Part shown: one piece after another, positions 49,301-60,336 of the stretch
Layout of the letters: each line of letters begins with the position of its first letter
Numbering within the stretch: the stretch's first letter is position 1
Source of the DNA: Litsea cubeba
Taxonomy: Eukaryota > Streptophyta > Magnoliopsida > Laurales > Lauraceae
DNA: 64,000 nucleotides
Direction: 5' to 3'
NCBI GenBank assembly: GCA_012931725.1
Contig: CM022944.1
Span: 35,043,538 to 35,107,537 of the forward strand
Position numbers and translations under genes: made by a program
Notes under the pieces: generated by a model
Seen by the model: the letters and a program-made list of their open reading frames with translations, nothing else
Told to the model about the DNA's origin: nothing
Database searches by the model: none

Positions 49301-52300
49301 TCCAAACCCTAGCGCCCTTGCTCCTCATCTCCTTCCATCGACGAGAGCTAGTATCTACTATCTACAATCTCTCTTTTCCACCTTGTACATGGGACACGCC
49401 CCACCCTCAACCCATGAACCTGGTGTGTTTGTATGCATTTTCATGGACTTGCCTATTCAACTGGATTGAACATGGTCTCAACCCATGAACCTGGTGAAAT
49501 GGGCACCGAACAACATCAGCACCAATTCATCAAGGAAAAACTTTTTGCACCAAACATAGATTTTTGACTTCCGCAGAAATACTTTTCCGAAATATTTGAA
49601 ACCCTGAATTTTGCTTATGTGGCAATTTCCACTTTCCACGGAAATTACATGTACACAAACGTGCCCTTGAGTACTTGGGATTGATGTCCTCAACTACTCA
49701 TTAATACACACACACACACACACTGAATTTACATTACAATGTTTTTTTTTTTTCTATCTCATTACACTTTCCCTTGAGCTGGTGCATGTATATTCACTAT
49801 GCCTAACTCGGGCAGCTAATTATCTTTTAGCCACAAGCCAGTGCACAATCTGATCATTCATGTTACTGATATTAGCATGTGCCAACTTTATTTTCTTCTT
49901 TGTGACTTCCTCTCTGATGAAATGGCAACCAACCTTGAACTTTGTTTGATCACTGATGCATTGGATCTTTAGCAATGTAAAGTGCTGAAGTAGTCACAAT
50001 GTAGATAGGTCCATCTTGCTTAAAGCTAACTCCTATAATAATATCTTCAACCACAATAGCTCACAACACTCATGGGCCATAGCTCAATATTCAGCCTTAG
50101 AATTTGACCGAACAAAAATTGGCTGTTTCTTTATTCTTCAACAAGACCAAATTTCCATCGACAAGTATGCAATACCCTATAATTGACCTCCTATCTGTCT
50201 TGGATTTACCCCATCAACATCTATATATGCTTCAACTTATAAATGTCCATGACATGTGTGCAAGATATACTGTCCTGATGCTTCCTTTAAGTATCACAAA
50301 ATTCTATATTTTGCAACAAGATATTCAGCCCGCCGTGTATCCATGAATTAACTCACCATACTAAGTACTAACAACATATAAAATATCTAGACGTGTGATA
50401 GTCAAATAATTAAGCCTTCAACCAACCTTTGATATGCACTTTGTTAATGAAGCAAGTCACCACTTTCAGAATGTAGATCATGATTTTTTTTTTCAATAGG
50501 AGTATCAACAGGCTTTGCACTCAACTTACTTGTTTTTTCAACCAAGTATAATATGTACTTGCATTGCTAACTAACAATTCGTTTCTTGGTTATAGAGAAT
50601 TCAATTCCAAAGGAAGTATTTCAACTCTCTTAAATCTTTAATCTCAAATTCTTTTCCAAGATAAGACTTTAGCCCCTTCAATTTTTTTTGTTCCATCATT
50701 TCCAGTGATTATAATATTATTCACATATACAATTAGCATGGTGAATTTATCATTGTGTCTTTTTACGAACACATTTTGATCTGCATGACATCGTTTGTAC
50801 CCATACCGCATCACTGCTTGACGAAACCTATCAAACCAAGCATGAGGTGATCACTTCAATCCATACAAAGCCTTTCCTTGCCGGCAAACTATACCTTCTT
50901 GCACTTTACTACGAATCTTTGTGGTGGATCCATATATCCAATTGATACAAAGACTAAGAAAAATAAATTGCTAAGGGTCGTTTATCTTTTACTCATGGGA
51001 TATGAAATGGGATTTTTGTATGTAAATTTAACATATGTAAATCATCTGTAGGCTGCCATGATACTCCGGGATCTCTATTTTTGGGTTAAGATCATCTTCT
51101 CAATCTTCTGATCTCTCGCATCTACAATGATCATCTGAGAGGTTCTCCAATGGAAGGGGTTTAATCACTTCCTTCGTAATCATGATCCCATTGAACTGCA
51201 GCGGCTATTGCATAACCTTTGTCTCTTCCTCTGCGATCCATTGTTGTAGAGGGATCAAAATAGCGACCTCTACATAGCATAGCGGCCGCTATATCGGGCA
51301 TAGCGGTCTAAATGGCAGTTAGCACCGTTCATATCTGTAACGGCCGCTATGGGGCCACTATGCCTGCTACGAGGGCGCTACGCCTGCTATGGGGCCGCTA
51401 CAGAGTGAGACAGATTCCTACTTAACAAAAAAATTTAAAATGCACAATAAGACATATTTCTTTTCTTCTTCTCTCCAAATAACATGTCTACACAACTATT
51501 CTACATTTTATGTTTAACAGAACACCAAAAAAACACTTGATCTCGCCGAATTACAATCGATACATAGAGTTCTTCTCTAGGTACATCCTATTACACACCC
51601 CATTTGGTAGAGGTATTATTTTCTCTAGGTACTCTTAAGTCTTAAGTCTTGACTTCATGACATGTTTTTATATATATATATATATATATGAGACTTTCAT
51701 TAGTTTAAGCAACATGAATACATGTGAAAAAAAATGAGCAATACTATTATTTTTTATTTATACAGCGATACAAGACCTCATACAATGAGGGGACCGCTAT
51801 GCCCCCTTACCTTAGTTACTTTTGCAAAAAAATTACATTTTCTATCATTTTCCAATATTCTAGATTTTCTACAATTTTTTTCAGATTTTTTTGATGATTT
51901 TTTCAAATCGCGTTGCTACGCTAGGTAGCGCCGGCTACATACTGCTACCGCTATTTTAACATGTATTCATGTTAGAATCCTTGGAGAGGATTCTAAAAAC
52001 TGCAGAAGGTGCTGGTTTCGACAATTGGCAGAGTGGTGGCTCTGATACCACTTGATGCAGTTATGGGTTCAACCCGATTTCTGACCCACTTTTTCAATGG
52101 GGCTGCTTAACAATTGTTTCTCAGGCTTGTTACCTAGAAAATGATGCTAAGACTGACAAATAAAGGAAAATCCAGCAAGCTTAATCAGCCGCAAAGAGAA
52201 GAATCCTAGCTATAATATTAGAAACTCTAGATTAATGCCTGAAACACAGCCCTAAAGGGACTGTTTTCAATGAAACAGAAATTTAATGATAAAGAAGACT

Positions 52301-53555
52301 GAACAAAAACAAGGACTGCCCTGGCCAATCCTCACGTAGCTCACATTTGGTGCTGGAGTCCCATAAATTTCTAAATAAACTATCCTAGATTGACTTTTGA
52401 CAGATTTGCTAATCTACTTAAGGTTATTATTGCCCAAATACAATAACTTGCTCGAGAAGAACAAAAAATATTGACATTTCCTCCTGTGGGACCTGCATAT
52501 CTTACCTCTTCTTTTAAGGGTTTGTTAAGGCTGAAAATAGGTGCATGGGTGACTGAATTAGAAGTGGATTTGTTCGGATCTGGGTTAAGGTCCATTTAAT
52601 TCAGGCCCCAAATATGCATGTTTTATGTATTTTTTCTGCAACAATTTCTGAAATTATAGAAACACCCTTGCAGTTACAGATTTTTCAAACAGCCCCCCTC
52701 CTCTCTCTCTCTCACTCTCATGGAGCTGGTATGGCTTCCCAGCTGAACCTTTCACACATGGGTTTGGATCCAATGTGTACAATCAAATGCCTTAAGAAAT
52801 GACAATGCTTGGCCCACTATGTGATCTTCATGATCTTCATCATGATGCACATTAGACCTCATTGTCATTGTGCAGTTAAGGGTTCACATTGGACCCTTGG
52901 CCTACATCGCTTGCATTTTATCTTAGTAATTATTTTTCCAGTTCTTTGTATGGATCAATGCCATTAGAATTGATCACAATGATTTTACTAACTATTACAT
53001 GATTACGTTGCTTATTGCTAATCATGCTCATTAATTACTAGTTGCCTATTTAAGGGAAAAAGAAAAACCATTCAAAGCTCTTTAGTTAGTGCATCAAACA
53101 AAAATGAGATAGGTGAGCTAAATCCATGCTAAATTTCTGTAACTCATTATATCTCCTTTGTGACCAAAGCAGAATTCAAAGGTAGAGGAAAGTGTCCCTG
53201 GTGCCTATTTAAGGGAAAAAGAAAAACCATTCAAAGCTCTGTAGTTAGTGCATCAAACAAAAATGTGATAGGTGAGCTAAATCCATGCTAAATTTCTTTA
53301 ACTTATTATATCTCCTTTGTGACCAAAGCAGAATGCGAAGGTAGAGGAAAGTGTCCCTGGTGTTGCCACAGGAATGATTTTATCTCTACGGGAAAGGTAC
53401 TGAGTTTTTATATGGTCAAAATTTATTTTGTGTGTCAACTATTGTGGGAAAAAAAACTTTTATTACTTGGGTAATAATATGTGCCTTCTTTTGTGACTTG
53501 ATTTTGCAGCCTTCAGAACTGCAAGGATACCCTTGCAACCTGCCAGGTGTGTGAT

Positions 53556-53588
<33 letters not shown>

Positions 53589-53677
53589 GTTGGTAATGTG
53601 ACTCAAACCCATAACCTCAAGGTTCCAATAGCATATGGTGGACCCCTCTACCCTCCCGACTCCCTCTCCCTCTCCCG

Positions 53678-53716
<39 letters not shown>

Positions 53717-56700
53717 GAGAGAGAGATATTCATCTATATACATATCTAGTCTGCCTATTTGTCGGTCTATCTATGAAAATGGGAGATGGAATGCATCTTA
53801 CATGATCATATGACATAAATGTTCCCTCCCATTTAACTCTTTTGTACCTGAAGAATATTTTTGTTATGGTAGGGCCTCTACATTCAGCTTTGCATGTGGC
53901 CACGTGTGGATGTGGCACACTTCTGTTAAGTCTGAGTTGTGCACCAGGTGGACCTCACTCCGTAGAATTGCTGACCCCTTTGATGAGTGGGCTGTCCTTA
54001 GTGTTTTTTTTTTTTTTTTTTTTGTGCTACATGACAAAAATGAGTTTAGCTGAGATAATAGTGTTGAGGTGGATGTGTGGTAAAACTAGTAAGGATCAGA
54101 AATGAGTGCTTTTGGAAACATTTAGGGGTTGCATCAATACATGATAAAATGAGAGAAAAACCCATTTAAGATGGCTTGGACATGTCCAATGCAGGCCAGT
54201 GACGGCGTTAGTGAGGAAAAGTTTTCCCATGCAGGTTGGTGGCCCATCAAGGGGAAGAAGGGGTATTCCAAAGAGGATGTGGATGGAAGTAGTACAGTAG
54301 ATTTATAGAAGTGCAACATATTGAGGATTTGGCCGTGGATTTTTTTTTTTTTTTTTTTGGGTAAAGGAAAATAGATCAGAATGGAGAAATATAATTCATG
54401 TAGCCAACCTCAACATAGTTGGGACAACTACAAGGCTTATTATTATGATGATGATGAGGTACATAACCAATGGGCCCACCTGATGTGCATCTCAGATCTC
54501 AGTCATGATATTCTGGCTTGTGCATGTGTATCAGTCTATGAGACAGATGACAGTATGTATGCTACTATATTGTCCTCTTTCAAGTGATCCATGAGGGAAT
54601 TATTTGTGCATTATGCTTATATCTTTTCCCATAAGCTCATATATTTAGGTTGTGGACTATTTTTAAAGTAACTGCCACTCTTATCCTCCGGAACTCTGAT
54701 AAAAAAGTTCATTTTGAGTTTTTCTGTCTATGTTTAGACTGAGCTTGAAGCAGCAAAATCAGAGATCCAAAAATGGCATTCTGCATTTCGGAATGAGTCC
54801 GCAACACCCGCCGGCACAATTCCTGGTTAGCTTGCTTTTCTATTTGCTAACCTTGCCCTTTTTTTAAGCGTAATTTTGGCTTGTATTAACATGTTTTGGT
54901 ACCAATATATAGATAATGTCACATTTGGTTTTCTCCCTTTGTAAGTTATTTTCTTCATTTTTCTGACAAAATATTTCTTTTATTGTAGAGCCAGGCCTAG
55001 TGGTTAGTTATCTTCAGAATCTGAAAACGTCTGAGGAATCCTTGAGAGAACAAGTTAAAAGACCTTTTCCTTAGATCTCGTTGTTATCTGCTTAAGCAAG
55101 AACCATACAATTTGCTAATTTTCATTTTTTCTTTGGATTCTTTACCAGCTTGAGAAAGCAAAGAAAAAGGAAGCTGCATTCATTGTAACATTTGCAAAAA
55201 GAGATCAGGAGATTGCAGATTTGAAGGTGATGCTATCTGCTGATGCTATCTGCTAGATAATATGCATTCAAGCTTAATACTTTCCAGTTTTAGTAGAATA
55301 TTTTACTTTTATCTTTCATGTTACTTGAAGCTGATTATTTGAAAGGGCATGTTTAACTTCTTACCCCATTCTTCCTTGTCAATAATTTCCTATAGTTTTC
55401 TCCCTTTTGTTTAATTAGCAGCATTCTTATTGAAAATGCTATCCTGATTGACAATTTGAAATTTCTAACTGTAATTTTCTCTCAATGGTGTATTTAAGTT
55501 TCTACAGCACTAGTGTCACAAGTGTTTCTGATAAATAGAAATATTATGATGTATTTGCAAGGAAAATATGATGACAATGTTATCATGTTATATATCTCTT
55601 GAGAAGCAATTATTGAAGTATTTGATTCAAGAAATCATTCAGCAAAAAGAAAAGTCTATCAAGGTAAAATACATATTTTTTTTTAAAAGGAAAAGCAAAA
55701 AGAAGAAAAAGTAGAGCAAGTTGATCTCTATGGCAATTCCAGTGGTGAAGTTCGGATGCGTCAAAGGCTAGTGCTAGAGAAACCTATGCCAATGGTTGAA
55801 AATTAATGGTTAGGAAATTACATCTTTTGTTCAATTGGCCCTGTAAATAGACAGGATTATACAATGGTGATTGATGGTGGGAGCTCTGATAATATCATGT
55901 CTCAAGCTCCTGTAAATCATGTAAAACGTCCTCAACCTTGTTTTGTTTGATAGTTAATGACAGATGATGAGCTGCAAGTATGACGTGTGTCAAGTTACCT
56001 TTGCTATCAGTGATGATTACAAGGATAAAGTGTGGTGCGATGTTGTACTGATGGATGTTGGAGATGTTGCAAGGCCATGAATGTATGGCGAGAATGGAAT
56101 CTATCGGATGAGGGACAACACAGACATTTGTTAAAATTGGCAAACCCGTAGTACTCTATCCTATGAAGCTGGAGCCACCAAAGAAAGGATCGAGTTCAGG
56201 TGATACAAATGAATCAGTTCAAGTACGGCATATTTATAGCTGAAGCACTAATAGGACTCTAGCTCGAGGTTGAGCTCTTTTGCAACCAAGGGAAATGATA
56301 CTTGTCTGGTCACTGGTGGATCGATCCAACCAAACTCGTATCTCAAATTTCAATCCCAAAAGAGGGGATTTTGTGACAACTCGTCTGAAGCAAAATAGAT
56401 TTATTTTTCCATTAGTATTCTTAGTAGTTATCTATTTATTGAGTTATGCTTAGGATGGAGCTTCTTGTTTGATCAGGTTAGGATAGTTTCCTACTTAGAG
56501 AGGACTTCCGGTTTAGAGCATGTTTGGTAACATGCAAGGAATCCATAGATCTGATGATTCTTCACTACCACTAGAATAAGGATTTCTCGCTGGGGATTTT
56601 TGTAGTTAAGGATTTCACATTGATATTGGTGTTAGAGGTGTACAAAATTAACTGCGACCCGGCCCGACCCGGTAACCGACCCGACCTGTGGGTCAATGGG

Positions 56701-59688
56701 TGGGTCACTCCACCTAGAATTTTTGTGCTCGACCCAACCCAACCCAACCCGACCCGTGACCGTTGGTACGGGTAACGGGTCTCACGGGTCAGGTTACCGG
56801 GTGACCCGTGAACCCATTTTTTTTTCATTTCATGTAGAAGACCAAGGATAAAAATTCAAGAGGGATGCCCATTTGTCACTCGGTAACCCCTTTTTTTTTC
56901 ATTTCATGTAGAAGACCAAGGATAAAAATTCAAGAGGGATGCTCACTTGTCAGGATGTGGTTTTAATTTCTCTTAGATGTAGTTCACCGGCCAATATCTA
57001 AATATTTGAGTTATTATATTGGTCTCATGTCTTTGAACTCAAGGCCCATGTATACTATAATATATTTAGTGCGAGGAACATTTATTTTATTCCTATCAAC
57101 AGATTAAGGTGATCTCACATGGAAAACACGGTACATTTTGAAGCCTTATTACATCTATTTGACATCAGTTTGTTTAGATTTGTTGAATCTTGAATATCTT
57201 GTTTGATTGTATTTAATCATTTAATTGGTGACCACTGAATTAATGGTCAAGATGAGAGTGATTAGTAGTTGAAATTGGACGTGGGTTTCGGGTTAAACCG
57301 CAACTACTTTTTTTTTGTACACCTCTACCCATGGTACAAAAGAAGGCCAGACAACCGCAACCACTTTTTACTTTTACATCTAATCACTTTTAGTTCTCTA
57401 ACAATTATATGAAAGTTGTTTTCATAAACAATTTGGTCTTCCCGTGACCCGTCTGACCCGTGACCCGACTGACCCGTGAAACAAACGGGTCGGGTTCGGG
57501 TGGCTTTTCACCCACAAAAAACTTGTTGGGTCGGGTCGGGTTTGACCCGAAACCCGCGGGTTTCGACCTGTGAACACCCTTAATTGGTGTGTATCGATGC
57601 ATATAGCTGAGAAAAATAGGGTTCGGTGTACAAATCCACATAAATGAGAATTTATAAATCTTATGCGGGGTGGTCGGATCTGAAAATCCTAACAAATGAA
57701 GATTTCCATTCGTCCAAATCCTCAGGAATTTACAATTGCCAAACATGGATTTACCACAACTTTAGGGAAACCAAAAATCTTATCCCTAAAGGTTTGGTTG
57801 CCAAATGTGACCTTAGGGAATCTTGTTTTCCTATATGTTTGGATGTAAAGCAGCAGTAAAGCAAAATTGAATAGTAAGAAATTATATTATTTGCATGGGT
57901 TTTTATCTTTGTCGAAAGTCTCTAGCAGGCCTATTTTACACACTTCAACACCTCGAAATGTCATGCATCGGCACTTCATCCAGTTTGATTAAACCTTTCC
58001 AATAGAGTTTGCATCAGAATGGTGGTTAAACTTATTATGGAACTATATTTTGACAACATGGTAACAATTTACATCTCAAATCCAGCGTGTCATGATCAAA
58101 CTAAACAATATGAAGATTGAGTGTCAAACTAGTTGGGAAGGGGTTGCTTTAAAGGAGATCTGTGCCTCCATTGTCCATACAAAACTCAAAGATCAACTTG
58201 CCAATTTTCTCACGAAAGGGATTAGTTGGACTTCTCTACACTAGGCAAGGTTTTAGACTAATGGGCAACTTGGTCAGACTAAGTCGCATCCAAGAGCCCG
58301 CTATCCTTTAAAAAACTCATAACAGAAAAAATCTAAAAACTACTAAAAAGTGTGTAATGAATCTCAGATTTTGTGGCGTGGTATTTTACTTATTAATAAT
58401 GACTTTAATTTGTTCGTACTTAGTAGAAAAATGTGTCCATGCTTAACAAGGGCAATATAATTCATAATAATACAAATCTATAAAAAAAATAAATTAGTGA
58501 CATTTTATATGGATTATATTGAGTTGGTCAAAATTGCAATCAAAATCAATATCTATGATAAAAAAACGTATAAGTGGTCATTTATGAGAGCTGCTTCAAG
58601 TTTTTTAAAAATCAATTGCAAATTTCACATTTTTTTGAAATCATGAAAATCATTCAGTTGGCCCATCACATTTTCATTTATTCAGGTGGTGACCCGTCTC
58701 GATTAGGTGGCCTTGCCCTGCCTCATTTAGGTCTACTTTTGATATTTTTAATGACTTTTAATGTAAAAATATTTTGTGCTCTAATAGTTTAGAATGGACT
58801 TTCAAAAAATTAAAGAAATGAGAGGTTGTTTGTTCAAATCCTTAAACATAATGTTATAATAATTTTTGTTATTATGAAATTTTAATATAAAATATGGGCT
58901 CCACGGGATATCCGTTGAAAGTGAGAAGAAGTGATTAGAATTAAAGTTAGATCATGTCAAAGTCGGTGTCTTTTCATATATAATGACAGGCGCTTGCATT
59001 TATATTTTACTCTGTCAGTTGATTAATACCTTTGATATTTTGATGCTTAGTTCTTCCAAAAAAGGTTGTTTTAATCTTCTGTAATCAATTCAAAATTCCT
59101 TAGAAACTTCTATAGTTCCATTGCATCTCCCAACAGAAAAATTGGAAAATAAGAGTGTTAAAGGCCAAACACTATAGGACTCAGCCAACTAGGAGTGGAA
59201 TGATTCGCCTCTGCACCTGTCAAGTTTAAGTTGACTCACTCAGATTTGCTTGATTTTAATCTTCTGTAATCAATTCAAAATTCCTTAGAAACTTCTATAG
59301 TTCCATTGCATCTCCCAACAGAAAAATTGGAAAATAAGAGTGTTAAAGGCCAAACACTATAGGACTCAGCCAACTAGGAGTGGAATGATTCGCCTCTGCA
59401 CCTGTCAAGTTTAAGTTGACTCTCTCAGATTTGCTTGATTTTGAAACCAACATGGCAACTTGTGTGGCCTGTTGCAAGCTACGTGCAATGGTGCTCCAGT
59501 AGTAGGGACAGTGTAGAGAATTACTATTGCTTTCTTCCATGTAGGAGTGACGACTGACGACAGAGTAGTACTATATATAGGACTGTAGGAGGAATATCAT
59601 AATATCATAGTATTGACTACTGAGAAATACTAATGTGTAAGTCGCACACAAACGTATACCACATGATATGAAAATGATCCAACACATT

Positions 59689-59761
<73 letters not shown>

Positions 59762-60336
59762 CCTCGTCTCTTGAATAATACAAAACACTAGAGAAAAAAA
59801 GTATATGGCAACTGTGCCAACACTGGCAGGAGGTGCAGCATTGTTTAAGCACTGTTGCATCAGTCAAGATACTCTTTTTTATTAAGTTGAAGATTCTCTT
59901 GTTTTGTTTCACCAATTGATGAGTTTTCCTCTATGATTAACATTTTACCTTGTAACTTTCAGGCTGCAGTTCGGGATTTGAAGGCACAACTGAAACCACC
60001 ATCGATGCAGGTTCTATGATTCATATCCTTTATTATTTGTCCCAATGGTATTTATGCTGTCCGCTGCTGTAGCTCAGACATGGGTGTGTGTGTGAGTTCG
60101 AGTCTTCCATGTAGCAAAAGCAGTGCTAATTGAGCTTAATTTAATCAACCTCCTTCTGGAATTAATTTTTGTATTATATATAAGTGCAAAGTCAGTCATT
60201 GTGAATTCGTTTCTAGTGCTGTGCAATCTGTTTAGTTATCTTGCAAAGTGGCTAACTCATCCACTCTGATCTACATTGTCAGGCAAGGAGGTTATTACTT
60301 GATCCAGCCATACATGAGGAGTTTACACGTTTGAAG
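43309..60336 (+). CDS. FIP37: FIP37 (WTAP homologue, m6A writer subunit), 5' ten exons; 3' end outside window
   Basis: Scaffold subunit that partners MTA/MTB in nuclear N6-adenosine methylation of mRNA. Exons: 43309-43335, 43426-43477, 43602-43663, 53332-53396, 53510-53546, 54738-54825, 54989-55053, 55149-55226, 59963-60010, 60283-60336. All phases join, giving 192 codons. The start is MASHAHIDD, then an acidic stretch (DDFGGD, GFGDLEDEEEDFFGSKK), GVATGMILSLRESLQNCKDT, and a long coiled coil (LEAAKSEIQKWHSAF, SLREQLEKAKKKEAAFIV, DLKAQLKPPSMQ, RRLLLDPAIHEEF), all characteristic of FIP37/WTAP. The family is about 330-350 residues, so roughly 150 C-terminal residues lie past a GTACAT donor at 60337. 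No lesion was seen. Intron 3 is 9.7 kb and intron 8 is 4.7 kb, filled with transposons. Confidence 0.93.
43664..44096 (+). other. Start of FIP37 intron 3
   Basis: T-rich intronic DNA after the GTATTC donor, no feature recognised. Confidence 0.6.
44097..45600 (-). pseudogene. L1-type LINE 3' fragment, split by a hAT MITE
   Basis: Minus strand. Zinc-binding reverse-transcriptase (zf-RVT) domain: DDDRIWK (45546-45575), interrupted, then WKPNTLGIFSVESFYEAL, CVEVFCWLAATGRISTVDIL, RRRGF and CALCGKE (44781-44560), followed by an RNase-H-like piece to 44245. The T run at 44097-44111 is the poly(A) tail seen from the opposite strand. The 5' end is lost near 45600. The family has an upstream endonuclease and RT, absent here. 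Confidence 0.8.
44779..45545. mobile_element. hAT-type MITE, 767 bp, perfect 8-bp TSD
   Basis: Flanked by identical TTCCAAAT at 44771-44778 and 45546-45553. Termini CATGGTTTGAAAACTC and (reverse complement) CAAGGTTGGAAAACT. It interrupts the LINE zf-RVT codons. Same family as the split copy at 26196-40149, in opposite orientation; about 230 bp at 44880-45110 is missing from that copy. Confidence 0.88.
45554..46171. other. Intron 3 spacer
   Basis: Beyond the LINE remnant no coding or repeat signature was recognised. Confidence 0.5.
46172..47590 (-). pseudogene. RTE-type LINE, degenerate reverse transcriptase
   Basis: Minus strand. The RT block reads LIPRRSAMEAIFSIRQLMEKY followed after a frameshift by HIVLIDLEKTYGKVP (47565-47440), the RTE motif that contains the first catalytic aspartate. 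The 3' end at 46260-46190 has the AGCTGAGGCCCAACATACTTGAG form of the common RTE terminus, with an (ATG)n tail at 46172-46183. Many stops. Confidence 0.65.
47591..49077. other. Intron 3 spacer, possibly retrotransposon LTR
   Basis: No gene. 47990-48060 has CCAGGCTGGATATGATCTGGATTGGG-like direct repeats. 48380-48560 (GAAGATGAAACGAACC...TTCATTCAATAATCAATAATG) looks like the transcribed part of a minus-strand Copia LTR, but no partner LTR was identified. Confidence 0.4.
49081..49666. mobile_element. Tourist-like (PIF/Harbinger) MITE, 586 bp
   Basis: Left GGGCATGTTTGTGTAGCC and right (reverse complement) GGGCACGTTTGTGTACATG, both followed by AATTTCCG(C/T)GGAAA. Flanked by TTG on both sides (49078-49080, 49667-49669), a 3-bp duplication. 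Palindromic TTTTCC.(C/T)GGAAA words recur inside. Confidence 0.7.
49740..50970 (-). pseudogene. Copia reverse transcriptase/RNase H fragment
   Basis: Minus strand. GIVCRQGKALYGLK, stop, SPHAWFDRF, then DQNVFVKRHNDKFTMLIVYV and NNIIITGND (50925-50680). The catalytic YVDD is YVNN here. Downstream RNase H is heavily decayed to about 49760, where a purine-rich AAGGGAAAGTG precedes an LTR-like stretch. Confidence 0.75.
51239..51971. mobile_element. MITE-like element with TAGCGGCCGCTA palindromes
   Basis: Left GATCAAAATAGCG and right (reverse complement) TGTTAAAATAGCGG face each other. The left arm is dense in TAGCGGCCGCTAT, GGGGCC.CTA and GCTACGCC words, the right arm has GCTACGCTAGGTAGCG. The organisation matches 13863-14202. 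No target duplication found, so the ends are approximate. Confidence 0.5.
52031..52050 (-). other. Retrotransposon primer-binding site
   Basis: On the minus strand, TGGTATCAGAGCCACCACTC, complementary to initiator tRNA-Met as in many Copia elements, 5 bp inside a TGCATCA end at 52055. It marks the 5' LTR boundary of a minus-strand Copia, probably the one with RT at 49740-50970. The LTR body (52055 to about 52600) has no identified partner. Confidence 0.6.
53043..53360 (+). repeat. 159-bp tandem duplication covering the FIP37 exon 4 acceptor
   Basis: Copies 53043-53201 and 53202-53360 differ at only a few positions. Each contains the intron end (TATCTCCTTTGTGACCAAAG), the CAG acceptor and the first codons of exon 4 (AAGGTAGAGGAAAGTGTCCC). 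Only the second continues into the full exon. The first would read about 20 codons into duplicated intron and stop at TAG near 53243. Confidence 0.93.
53585..53690 (-). repeat. SINE-like B-box segment
   Basis: On the minus strand, GGAACCTTGAGGTTATGGGTTTGAGTC resembles the B-box half of plant AU SINEs and the unit at 12160. It is bracketed by CT/AT microsatellites (53556-53590, 53676-53730). Confidence 0.35.
54030..54460 (+). repeat. RTE LINE 3' end
   Basis: + strand remnants of the RTE C-terminus: VLRWMCGKTSKDQK (54063), HLRWLGHVQCRPV (54163) and IPKRMWMEVVQ (54268). Then comes the terminus CCAACCTCAACATAGTTGGG and a (GAT)n tail at 54445-54457. Stops and T-tract insertions interrupt it. Confidence 0.75.
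55690..56400 (+). pseudogene. Ty3/gypsy gag-protease fragment in FIP37 intron 8
   Basis: + strand: SIGPVNRQDYTMVIDGGSSDN (55836-55895) is an aspartic-protease active-site region, with DGGSS in the place of the usual DSGAS. It is followed by QVTFAISDDYKDKVWCDVV (55995) and, after a frameshift, RPWMYGENGIYRM. Many stops. The mixed sequence upstream (55690) is a lysine-rich linker. No LTRs identified. Confidence 0.6.
56634..57590. mobile_element. hAT-like MITE(s) rich in CCCGACCC
   Basis: AGAGGTGTACAAAA at 56634 faces TTTTTTGTACACCTCT ending at 57326, an inverted repeat typical of plant hAT MITEs. A second right-hand terminus, CCTGTGAACACCCTTA, ends near 57585 after another (GACCCG)n block, suggesting two overlapping or nested copies. 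A 75-bp tandem duplication (TTTCATTTCATGTAGAAGACC) lies at 56820-56960. Confidence 0.55.
57591..59067. other. FIP37 intron 8 spacer
   Basis: AT-rich, no gene recognised. A B-box-like TGTTCAAATCC at about 58831 may be a SINE scrap. Confidence 0.5.
59068..59437. repeat. 185-bp tandem duplication in FIP37 intron 8
   Basis: Two nearly identical copies (59068-59252, 59253-59437) from TTTTAATCTTCTGTAATCAA to CTCAGATTTGCTTGATTTT; only one or two substitutions seen, so the event is recent. Confidence 0.95.
59691..59757. repeat. (CT)n microsatellite
   Basis: About 33 uninterrupted CT units. It produces spurious ORFs on the minus strand. Confidence 0.98.

Noticed and set aside
49078..49488. 136-residue + strand ORF
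   Set aside because: Lies within the Tourist-like MITE; the composition reflects its palindromic words.
51231..51979. Target-site duplication for the GC-palindromic MITE
   Set aside because: Candidate 8-bp flanks (CTGCGATC, TATTCATG, TTAGAATC) do not match, so no TSD is claimed.
59571..59915. Minus-strand ORFs with long Arg-Glu runs
   Set aside because: Produced by the (CT)n microsatellite.
60062..60110. tRNA-like GTAGCTCAG...GTTCGAGTC
   Set aside because: The A and B box lookalikes are too close and no cloverleaf can be formed; at most a SINE scrap.
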